Assembly: GCA_002946415.1 (NCBI GenBank)
Contig: NJPS01000068.1
Span: 1 to 64,000, forward strand
DNA from: Rutstroemia sp. NJR-2017a BVV2
Lineage: Eukaryota > Ascomycota > Leotiomycetes > Helotiales > Rutstroemiaceae
Length of the DNA stretch: 64,000 bases
Reading direction: 5' to 3'
In this document: one piece after another, positions 11,487 through 21,109 of the stretch
Layout: each line of letters starts with the position of its first letter
Position numbering within the stretch: the first letter of the stretch is position 1
Notes under the pieces: generated by a model
What the model was told of the DNA's origin: nothing
Databases searched by the model: none
What the model saw: only the letters and a program-made list of their open reading frames with translations
Position numbers and translations under genes: made by a program

Positions 11487-12037
11487 ATCATAATGAGGTT
11501 CTCGCCTCTCGTACCTACGAGTTGTGTATATTAATTAGGAGGAGAAGGGAAGGAATTCTAGAGATGTTGGTGCTGCAATATTCAATAGTATTTAGGTGAT
11601 CATGACTTACCTCTTTGAGCATTACTTGATTTGTTCAGGTCGAATTCCTTCTCAGTAAGTGGATGTAGGTGGACGTGGGTTTGAACCTTTGAAGATGAAG
11701 GTGCAACTCTTCCACCTGTAGTGCACCACACGTTCCTTCCTCAAAGTTACTACTTCCTATGGCTCGGTCGAACAGGCCATATTTCTCTCGGCTTTGGATT
11801 CTACGTTCAATTATTTTTGCCAATCATCATCTTTGTATATTCGTCTTTTCATCATTCATTTTCACCCATGTCTTTGCACTCATTACAATAAGGACTTCAC
11901 ACATTATCCAGCCAGCGACTTACCCAAATCACAACTCATTGGTCTATCAAGACTTGGAAGCCTTCTCCTTCATAACTTCTTACCTCAAGCTGTCAAGGGA
12001 ATACGATCTCGAACTTTTTCTCTATCGACCATTGACA
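11487..12037. other. intergenic region and possible N-terminal extension
   Basis: It contains the 3' end of the DUF1295 gene and the leader of the next gene. The frame of the next gene is open back to an ATG at 11759, and the extension includes a hydrophobic stretch (ANHHLCIFVFSSFIFTHVFALI). The composition there looks like leader rather than coding, so I place the start at 12038. The longer form cannot be excluded. Confidence 0.5.
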
Positions 12038-13798
12038 ATGGAGACTAGGCGCTCAAGGTCAGCGGAACAACTGTCAACCGTCGAAGAAAACATAGCTACC
12101 CACAATCAGGATATCTCTAGACATTCTCAGACACCGGACACCAATGATCCACAGGAAGAATGGAGCCCTCAAGGCAGTTCTCCATTTCATCAATCACCCC
12201 CCTCGATCAATTCAGCGTCTTTTCACGATGATGCCGACACACCATCTGGTTCCAACTCGATACAATCCCTCGAAAACACTCCTCAGCCACGGCGAACGGC
12301 GTCCTCTGCCAGAGCAAACAACTCATCTGCTCGTTCAGGTTCAAGCAGCCGCTCCGCGCGGGCGTACCATATACATGTACATGTCCATCCTCCGCGCATC
12401 AATGCTCAACCAATTGCGAACTCTCAATCTACGCAGACATACAATATGAATGTGCATGTCCATATGTCAGGCCACAATCGACGCAATGCTCCACAAGTTG
12501 AGGTTATCGAGCAATCTCCTCGGCAATTCCAGCGTTCCCCTCCGCAATTCCAACATCCTCCTGCACAGTTCCAACACCCTCCGCCGCAATCCCAACATCC
12601 CCCTCGGCAATTCCAATATGCTCCCCAGGTACAATATCCTCCCCAGAACCAATATCCTTCCCAGGACCAACATGCTCCCCAGCTCCAATATTCTCCCCAG
12701 CTCCAACATCATCCTCCGCCATTCCAATATCATCCTCATCTTCCACAACATCCAATACAGCCCTATTACTCTCCACCGCAATTCCAAGATCCTCCTCCAC
12801 AATTTCAACAGCCCCCTCCTCATCCAGAATTCCAATATTACCCTCTTCCCGCCCCCGAACCCCAATACGCTCCCGAGCCGATGGACGTCAACTCCCCTCC
12901 ACACTTTTCACCACCCCCTGAAAACGGCATCCCCGAAGAGGTAGGCTATCCCGCGTCCGAATTTGCATCAGCAGCCTCCCCCAGCGTCGAATCCATCGCA
13001 TCCCAAGTCCGCCTCCCGGTCTTCGAGCCTCAATCACCTCGCGCCGGTTCGGTTAGACAAGAAAACGAAAACGAAAATGAAAACCAGAATGAACCCCCTA
13101 CACCACCACCCCCACCAGCACAACAAACATATCTTAGCACGTACGAAGAAGTCGAGCAGCTAATGATGGACGACGAACATCCGTTGCTAGCAAGATACCG
13201 CGGAGATACGGATGAGAATAGGTGGGCTTTTTGGAACACGTATATGAGGGATTGGATACAGGCGAGAGGGAGGGATCTTTCGGATGGGGTGGGTCGGGTG
13301 GAGAGGTGGAGGGAGGGGTGGACGTGGGTTTGGGACAGTGAGGGGGAGGAGGAGGATGAGGGTGGAAAAGATGAGGACGGGGAGGGGGGAGATAGAGAGG
13401 AGAAAGGTGGTGGTGGTGGATATGATGGGGATGAGGAGTCGGGAGGTGAGGATGGAGGTGGGAGAGATACGGAGATGGCGAGTGAGGAGGGAGGTGAAGA
13501 AGACGAGGACGCTGACAAGGAAAACAAAGACAGACAAACCCCACCGAGCAAACACCCAAAAACCTCAACCCAGCTCCTCAGCAAACACGAAACAATAACA
13601 CATCATCTGCGAGAGCACCTAATTCTACTAACAGAAATAATCCCAGGAATCAAAACCACACCAATTTTCGTGAAAGCGCTGGTCGACAATATGATGGAAG
13701 CGGCACGGGGAAGGATCCGGTTAAGAGGGAATAGGGTGTGGGATTCGGTGGGGGAGCTGGCGAGAGAGTTGTGGAGGGTGAGGGGTGAGGGAGAGTAG
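12038..13798 (+). CDS. Pro/Gln/His-rich low-complexity protein, function unknown
   Basis: Single-exon 586-aa product from the ATG at 12038 (METRRSRSAEQ). In order: a Ser-rich disordered N-terminus; two alternating-histidine motifs, HIHVHVH and NVHVHM, at about residues 110 and 132; a degenerate QFQ(H/Y)PP repeat encoded at about 12520-12840; then a more ordered segment starting TYEEVEQLM and containing WAFWNTYMRDWIQ. A Gly/Glu/Asp run follows, then a C-terminal helical segment from about residue 505 (LREHLILLTEIIPGI). No known domain is recognised. The coding strand shifts from C-rich to G-rich near 13170. It could be a fast-evolving lineage-specific nuclear or scaffold protein; that is a guess. 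Confidence 0.7.
   Translation: METRRSRSAEQLSTVEENIATHNQDISRHSQTPDTNDPQEEWSPQGSSPFHQSPPSINSASFHDDADTPSGSNSIQSLENTPQPRRTASSARANNSSARSGSSSRSARAYHIHVHVHPPRINAQPIANSQSTQTYNMNVHVHMSGHNRRNAPQVEVIEQSPRQFQRSPPQFQHPPAQFQHPPPQSQHPPRQFQYAPQVQYPPQNQYPSQDQHAPQLQYSPQLQHHPPPFQYHPHLPQHPIQPYYSPPQFQDPPPQFQQPPPHPEFQYYPLPAPEPQYAPEPMDVNSPPHFSPPPENGIPEEVGYPASEFASAASPSVESIASQVRLPVFEPQSPRAGSVRQENENENENQNEPPTPPPPPAQQTYLSTYEEVEQLMMDDEHPLLARYRGDTDENRWAFWNTYMRDWIQARGRDLSDGVGRVERWREGWTWVWDSEGEEEDEGGKDEDGEGGDREEKGGGGGYDGDEESGGEDGGGRDTEMASEEGGEEDEDADKENKDRQTPPSKHPKTSTQLLSKHETITHHLREHLILLTEIIPGIKTTPIFVKALVDNMMEAARGRIRLRGNRVWDSVGELARELWRVRGEGE
12520..12840 (+). repeat. in-frame degenerate QFQHPP-type repeat
   Basis: Repeated CAATTCCAA-CATCCTCC-like units with variable lengths (18-27 bp) encode Gln-Phe-Gln followed by His or Tyr and Pro-Pro. 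The periodicity explains the long shadow frames on the other strand and in other phases. Confidence 0.8.
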
Positions 13799-14643
13799 AT
13801 GAGTTGAGTTGGATGGACTTGGATAGGATATGTGTAGAGAAGGTTGTGGTTGTAGAGGAGGGAAAGTGGAATGAGATATACTGTAAGATGGAAAGGATAC
13901 AGCCAGCAAGCGAGGTATATGATTTGGTGTACTGTGTTTTGTGGTATACATAGTATATAGCGAGTGAAGTGGATTTTAATCAATGAGTTGTATACTTCCA
14001 TTGGAGTCTTATGGCTTGTATACGTGTGTCGAAGATCTTGTTTCTGTTGAAATTGGGTGGAAGTTTGGTGTGGATTTGGATATGTTTGTAGTAGACCTAG
14101 CTATCTGACTGAGTTGAGGTTGATAGTGAGTTTATAACTTTACAGACCAATGGAGAATGAGAGAACAGGAGCAATTGATCCTTAGAGATCTTTCAGTTTC
14201 GTGCGGAATTGTAAAGTTCTCTTTCTACTGAGGTATATTAAAGGCAGAAGAAGTTCACGACAAACAGAATAGAAGTAGTAAGTAGTAGGATTGAATAGAA
14301 TATGTAAGACACAAGCAAACAAAACATAAAATATAACAGACAATATATAAAAACAGATTGTATGCCTTCAGATTCCTTCTCGTCCTTCTCCTACACCGGA
14401 ATATAAAATTTCTTCAACTTCATACTTCGTCCTGCTTCGTCCACACACTGCCCGCCTCGTCCTATTCATTCCGTCTGAACATAATCCAATCCCATCGCCA
14501 TATTATCCCCCTTCCGACTGCATTCTGCTGTGCCCAGCACTTTCAACCGTACACCATGTATCTCGTCCAACCCAAGCGAATAGCTCCCTCCAGCACCTCG
14601 TCACGGCGCGACTTCCTCCCTCCCATTCGCCCCTCCTCTTTCC
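13799..14643. other. intergenic, no gene seen
   Basis: Convergent 3' flanks of the Pro/Gln-rich gene and the small membrane-protein gene. The left part is G/T-rich and continues the skew of the upstream gene. No RNA gene or conserved frame was recognised. Confidence 0.5.
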
Positions 14644-14865
14644 CTACTTCTTCCCCGCACTCTCCCCCTTCTTAACCTTCGGTTTCCGATACGGCTTATT
14701 CGTCTCATAATGAATCGCCCACGCGATGCCCCCCAGCGTAAAGAGTCCCAACAGCACCAGAATCAGCTCGAGAAAGAGGAACGGATTCGCCTGCAGCACG
14801 GCTGTGGCTTTGGGCGTGAAGCCCAGCCATTTGAAGGCGTTGGGGCCGGAGAATGCTTGGCCCAT
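14644..14865 (-). CDS. small single-pass membrane protein, unknown
   Basis: 73-aa frame starting MGQAFSGPNAFKWLGF. It has one strong hydrophobic segment at about residues 28-52 (FLFLELILVLLGLFTLGGIAWAI) and a basic C-terminal tail (YRKPKVKKGESAGKK). The architecture suits a small subunit or assembly factor of an ER or mitochondrial membrane complex, but no family is recognised. The ATG at 14865 is in a CAAA-ATG context. Upstream, strong splice signals on the same strand (donor GTAAGT at 15340, TTTTAG acceptors near 15230 and 15108) suggest a spliced 5' leader reaching about 15430. An alternative reading, in which those exons code, is given among the findings. Confidence 0.6.
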   Translation of the reverse strand: MGQAFSGPNAFKWLGFTPKATAVLQANPFLFLELILVLLGLFTLGGIAWAIHYETNKPYRKPKVKKGESAGKK

Positions 14866-15850
14866 TTTGGTGTGAGTTGGTGATGTGATGTAGAGGAGAT
14901 TGAGATTCGTGAACGATTTTTAGAAGGTCGCAAATATTCCGATCGCGTGTGTTCAGCACTATTTGTAGAAAGGCCCACGGCTGGACTGTGCTGTGCTGTA
15001 CTGGTGTGTTTCTCCTCAAACGGTAGGAAATGAAATGATTGTAAAAATAATTCAAAGTTCCAAAAGGTCCAAATCCGATCAACAGACCACGCAAAATACC
15101 AAACCACCTAAAAAGAATGAGGTATATAATATTTGTTTGTGTTTTCACAAGAGAAAGAAAAGATGTAAGTATGAGAGAGAAAAGTAACAACCACCTACGA
15201 AGAAGAGACGCCGCACTTCGCTCTTCTAAAAAGGCTTGAGACACACACCCCCAAGTTTCGAATCCTTGGCATAAACTCGTATGATGTTTGAGAGCGCCGG
15301 AAAACGAATTGAGTCGTGTTCTCCGCGAATGAACTTACCTGGTGAGTGATTGTGGGAGGATTCGACTTTTGAGGGGTTACAGAAGTGTTCGAGAGTTGTC
15401 GCGGATGAAGGAGCTTTGACAATTTAACTGGTCGGATACGGAAAACCCACTCCTTTAGAGCGATTTTAAACTAACACCTGGAATTGGCTAATTGTGGGTG
15501 TTTGAATACGATCGTTTAATGTGGAAAGCCAATCAGAACATTGCTTGAATACGGTTTTATAAATACACTCATGAATTATCTAACTCCCTTCCCTCCCATG
15601 CTGACGGCCGAATTGACCGACCATCAAGTCGAATCTACATAGCAAAACCGGTAAAATGCTTCAATATATACTTTTATGTCCGCCCATATCATTTGACATA
15701 CCACCCACTTAAACGCCATCCCATACCGAACCACGATAGTATTTCCCCAACTCCCACAATGAAGTTATGCAAGTAAACGATGCCAAAAAAAAAAAAAGCC
15801 ATCGCAAGACCCCGACCCCCAGTTTCGATCATATTATTGTAAAATACCCT
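14866..15850. other. putative spliced leader of the small membrane-protein gene and intergenic DNA
   Basis: The minus strand shows ACCAG/GTAAGTTC near 15341/15340, CTTTTTAG/AAGAGC near 15229, TTCTTC/GTAGGT near 15196 and CTTTTTAG/GTGG near 15107. This pattern fits two introns. From about 15440 to 15850 no gene is seen; an A-rich run lies at 15785-15798. Confidence 0.4.
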
Positions 15851-18054
15851 TTATTGTATATCCTCTTCATGACTTTCTTCTTGCGGAGAAGAATCTGGTT
15901 CTTGCTCCTCTTGCTGTATAGGTGGTGGTTCGGATTTGACCTCGAATTGTGTTGGTTCAGGTCCTGAAGAAATATCTTCGACTCTTCGTAGTATCCCCTT
16001 TCCAGCTTTACTTAATGCTTCGATGATGTTCTCCATCGACCGACTCTCCTCTCGAACTGCCCGTAGCGCGCCTTCTACTTCTTCACAACGCTTTCGCAAG
16101 CGCTCGATCTCTGCTTTGAGGTGATCAGCTTGTTCGTCTTGTGTCTTGTCGTGTGTATTCGCAGTCGTCATCGCGCCCGGTGCATCGATGTCCATCTTAT
16201 CATTTGACGACGTTGTATTTGGAATAGTATCTCCTTCTATTGGCGATGAGGAGGCGGCTGCCATAGGATCCTTGGTATGTGTGTTGATTCCAGCACTCAG
16301 TTCCGCAATCCTCTGCTCCATTTCCAGCTTTAATCTATTCCAATTCTTTCTCTCCTCCCCAGTTTTCTCTTCCAACTGGCTAGCCATCTTCACGATTTCT
16401 ACATACTGAGCCCCTTCTTGCACAGCCGCTTGTCGATACGAATCCCTACTCTTTGAAAGTTCTTCGACGTCTCCTTCCAATTCCTGAACTTGGGCCTGTA
16501 ATCGCGCTCTCTCCTCCGTGAGACTAAAGATCTCGCCATCGGAGACTTGATGTTTCTTTTCGAGTGCGCTGGCTCGGCTTTGTGATCGGGAGAAAGCAGC
16601 CAAAAGTTTATCGTGCTCACCTTGTAGCGATGACAAAGCAATCTTCTGGATCGAGACTTCATGCTGTAGTGCTGCTGTATGAGCCTGCAAAGCCGAATCT
16701 GTCGATTGACCGCCGGTAATAGGAGGCAAGACATTTTCAGACGCATGAATGGAAGACGGTTGAGGATGACCACCAGCCGGTCCACCGAATGTCGATCCCA
16801 AGGGAGATGAAAAGTGAACCGAAGTCGGAGAAGGAAATGATCGACTTGGAGGAGATGGTAATTGTCGAGTTGGAGCCGGTGGGGGGTTCATGTTAGGTAG
16901 TCTCGTGTTGGAGCTGTCCATAGACAAGGGTGTGTGGTGATATGGAGATTGAGTTCTTATGGGTGGGAGCTCCTCATTGGACAGAGCCAATGCTAGTGAC
17001 CTTCGTCTTTGATGCACCCTTGAAGCAGAACTGTTGTCATCCAATATGGGTCTTTGTAACTCATCATCGATACGCCTTTTCATGATGTCAGAAAGGCCAT
17101 CACGAGTCACACCGTTGGCCGCGCGGTGAGCATCTTTATTAAATGTTTTTGAAGAGCCCGGAGGAACTTGTTGAACAAACTTATCAGCAAGCTCATTAAC
17201 CTTATTGATCTTGGCAAGTAGCCAGTGGAGCGTTTGCTTCAACCCAAAGTCAATGATTGGTGGAGGGTTTCCAGAAGGAAGAAGACGCAGCTGCGAGTGG
17301 GCCTACGAACATTGTAAGCAAGAATTGATGGATTACACACTCGTGTGCTCAAGACGGATCCTTTCGACAAGCTGTGATGTGTTGGGACTTACCGGATTGA
17401 TACCACGCTTCTCGGACGCTATACCCGAACGGAGAGTCTCCGCTAGCTGAGTCAGCCCTGCTGCAGCAGCCTGCGTGACCAGGGCAAGTTCAGGGTTCTT
17501 TTGGCAATGCTCGCAGCATTCTGGCAAAGACTCTTCATCCTGATCAAGGGAAGTTTGTCTTCTGCATTGCCGACATAAATTATCTGGAAGGGCATCCGCC
17601 TGACCATTAAAACCAGGTCCTGAGACATGACTAAAGGTGGGAGCATTTCGCCTCGGACCATGTTGCTCATATGTGGTATCTAAAGCGTAGAATTCATTGT
17701 TAGTGATCAAAAGGTGGCGCTCTGGGCAGTGGAGAACTCACAATGCGCCGTGGACGGTGACATTTTCCCAGGTACGTCTAGGTCTGCCCTCGGAACTCCA
17801 TTGTAATCATTCCCCTCATAGCGCGCCTTCTTCGCGATCGATTCTCTACCATTCCGGACATACGAATTGTTTAAACCTGCCCCAGTTTCTGGCTCTTCCG
17901 GTACGGAATGCCGTGAGTAGTGGCCCGCTTCAATTGGTGGTAGTCTTTCGCCATGCCAGCCATTTCTCCCCCCATTACTGTGCGTATCCTCCTCCCAAGG
18001 GCGTTTTGTGCGTGCTCGATAGGAATGGGGCACATTCCTCTCTCGAGCATCCAT
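15851..18054 (-). CDS. coiled-coil protein with CxxC motifs, unknown
   Basis: 683-aa product from three exons (18054-17742, 17679-17393 and 17302-15851) joined by GT-AG introns with matching phases. The N-terminus is basic and polar (MDARERNVPHSYR). Exon 2 carries CRQCRRQ, about a dozen residues later ECCEHCQ, a possible zinc-binding pair, followed by an alanine-rich helix. A Ser/Pro-rich linker lies at about residues 290-375. A long heptad-like coiled coil rich in Glu, Lys and Gln starts near 410 (HTAALQHEVSIQKIALSSL), and the tail is acidic. The pattern resembles a fungal regulatory protein with a degenerate zinc module, but I do not recognise the family. A nuclear location is only suggested by basic clusters such as ARTKRPWEED. 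Confidence 0.75.
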
Positions 18055-21000
18055 TACGGCACTACCAATGCCACTGTCTTCCTGAACCTATGATGAAAAG
18101 CCCATCCATCTCTTAACCCCGAATGGAGGTGTCGTTGGTGTCGAATTCGAATTATTCTGCACACATAGGTAAAATGGTCTGTTGATGGAGTCTAAGTAAG
18201 AAAAAGCTGTTAGCATGCGAGACATAAGGCGAGAGGTCGGGTTCGGATATGATAAGAGCTCACTGCTTACATGTTTCCCACAGTGTATATGGTATGGGAC
18301 GTAATGAAGTCAGGCGCATGCAACGGAAGTATGCCTGCACACATCTGAAAATAGGCACATTGGAGGGAAAATAAAAATAAAAGATTGAAAATAAGAATAA
18401 GTACAGATGATAGTCAGAAAATGACAAATGACAAGTGCCGTCCAGAGAACAGGCGGCGCTCTCCAAGGTTCCCTAGCTGGCTAGGTACGTACTGTAGTCT
18501 GTAGAACGAAGGATGAGCACTGAGCACTATGCATTCTAAGCTCTATATTCCATAGCTTCGTCCATTGAAGGATTCCTTGACGACTGCCAAGTAGTCATAA
18601 GACTAAAGGGGGTAGAAGTGGATTTGCCAGAGGCAGCCGTGGCAGTGTTAGAGTGTTAGCCTCGAGCTCTCCTTCGTACAAAAACTTTCTGCTGACGCGC
18701 ACTGAGGAGCCGGAATCACAATCGTTCGCTCGGTCCAGTGGTCAATGACAGTTGCCCAGGGCTTCATTGGAGCACCTTACCGAAGGTCGGTCGATCAATT
18801 TCATCCAGATCCTTGACGCGAGATTCCGAATGGACGGAATTGGGGCTGCATGAAAAAGCGCTCTTTTCCAAGGGGCGACCAGAACGAGTACAGTACGAAG
18901 GTATGGTGGCATGGTGGCATGGTGGCATGGTCGGATGATATGATAATCGGTGCGACGACCAAGTATTCCAGCAAGCAATTTTCGACCGGACTCTAGCTTC
19001 TAGGTCTTCTAGCCTCTAGGTCTTCCAGCATCAAACGAGACTTGTCTCCAACGCGGTAATGAGCAGCAAGGCGAACGGGGGAGGTTGCATGATTGGTGCA
19101 AGACGACGCTTACAGATGCAGGACGATGCTTACTCAGATGAAATGGCCCCACCGGGCTTGGTGGAATCTCGGTATGCAAGTTTATCCCATGCGAATTGTC
19201 CCATTGTCCGAAGAAGCTTCCTTGCCTCTTCTGCTTCTCTGCTTCTTCTCCTGCTTCTTCGTCCAAACCCCCAAGCCTTATGGAGCATGGCCAAGGTTTA
19301 ATTAATTACGTATTTAATTAAATTCCCTCTTAGTATGGATGCGATGTCCTGCTACCCTGGTGGTCCTTCTGGGAATCGAGGACTGAATGAATGGACACAT
19401 GCATTGTTACCACAAGGAAATTGGGCCAGGCAGGAGAGTATCTACAAGGCGTCCCGTATGTACTGTTTACGCCCCCTGTGTTTGATGAGTACCAAGTATA
19501 GTACCACTAGCTGGAACAGTTTGATTGCTGTACGAAGTATACTATCCCTAAGGCTAGGTCCTTACGTTGAGTCTGGCATATATGAGCGAAACCACTGCGC
19601 TGTTATTCGTGCAGATATGCTCTCGTGCTTGACATCTACCGAACCACTATGCTTTGAGTTTCTGCTGTAACATGTCAGCCGGGCTATACGTATTACCTCC
19701 AAGTTTAACTTCTGTACAACAGAAGCATCCGGGTAAGCTTTCACTCGGAATTAGACGCCATTCCTGCATTCGTTCTACGTGTTGAAGAAGAGCATGAGCG
19801 ATACGCTAGGACGTGCTGCTCACCCTCATACGTACTTATCTCTCCAATATGCTTAAGCTTCCCGCCCGCCCTTACTTCGTACATTATACGCTCGTGAGGA
19901 TCTTGTACTGTACGTACTTTCCATTACAAAGCAAATGTATAATGAGCTAGCCCGCTTACTGATCCAAGCGGCGGAGTTGTCATGCTGTCAACGTTGACTC
20001 TAAAGTCGGCTCAAATCGACCCCGGATATTACAAATAACCAAGTACCAAGCTGACAGCCAAGAACTCTACGTACTGCCCGCAGCACAAATGTAGAAGGCA
20101 ATCACTCGCTCTTTTACTTCACGGTTTCCAGAGACCTTGACATCCCAGCGCCTTGGTTCACTATGAAAAAAGTATGAAAGACCAAGGAAACTCAAAAGTT
20201 CTGAGATAGAACAACAAACACCTCGTGGAGTTGGAGAAAAAGGCCGTCCAGCGCCATTACCGTGGCTAAAGTGTTGCTACTGTAAAATCAATATGCAATA
20301 GGTAGTTCAAAGGGTGCGCCAGTTTAGTTTCTAATCTTAGGTTAGGTTCCATACAGGAGCCGAGCGGCTGATCCAATGCCATCACACGCTGCCAGTTCAT
20401 CATCCCACCAGTTACCTAATACTGCTTATAAAAAATTCCCAACGTAATGTTGCAACGATAGTCGCCATCTCAGCTCCACAACCATTTCGGGGGTTTGCTC
20501 AAGCCGCCGAAACCGCCCAAGATCTTTATATCCGAACCGATGGAGGCTAAAAAGTAGCTACAGGATCAAAAGGCACTACGGCATCGACTTAAATTCCGAC
20601 CAATATATGTCAATTGCGTATACAGTACGATCCATGCACTGCACAAGATAGCGGCATCACTCTTATGCAGCAAAACCCGGAGTTTGATGACCGTCTGCCG
20701 GTTCCCGGCTGCTGCAACGTAGAGTATCGTATCCAACGCGCGAATCATGATCGATGCTTTTTATGGTCACAGCCTTACAGATCTCATTTCAGATTACGAA
20801 AAAGCCGATGAAACCATATTTTGATGCTATTTGATCCCTGTGGCCAGGAGGGGGTTCAGCAGCAGGCAGCAACGGGAGAGGAGAGATTACCTGGTCAAAC
20901 TTGCCAATGTGCTTACCTGCAGGAACCTCGAATAGTTGAAAATACTACTCACAAGATGGGAAATAAGATATGATGCAAAGAATCATCAGTAATGCAGTTT

Positions 21001-21109
21001 TGATATTTGGTTACTCCGCATTATTAAAGCAATTTTCTGCCTGAACCCCGGCTAATTTGTGATATCAATCGAGAATTAAAAGTACAACCCTTCCTGTCAT
21101 TTGTGCCAA
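18055..21109. other. 3-kb gene-poor block
   Basis: It includes the leader of the coiled-coil gene (to about 18300) and the 3' region of CWC22. Between them only short frames are present, without family motifs. It holds an 8-bp tandem repeat at 18903-18934, duplicated CTCTAGGTCTTC-like words near 19003-19030, and the word TACGAAGTA/TACTTCGTA at 19531 and 19873. No tRNA or transposase frame was recognised. Confidence 0.45.
18903..18934. repeat. 8-bp tandem repeat (ATGGTGGC x4)
   Basis: Three perfect copies of ATGGTGGC are followed by a diverged fourth copy. Confidence 0.9.

Noticed and set aside
13030..13584. Minus-strand Ser/Pro-rich frames up to 184 aa
   Set aside because: Shadow of the G-rich acidic coding end of the Pro/Gln orphan gene.
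14705..15244. 179-aa minus-strand frame overlapping the small membrane-protein gene
   Set aside because: It runs through probable introns and out of frame over the small gene. Only the possible hidden exons are kept, as a finding.
15258..15275. tRNA-like B box (TTTCGAATCC within CCAAG...CTTGG)
   Set aside because: The loop is the wrong length and no A box or acceptor stem exists upstream; it lies in a probable leader intron.
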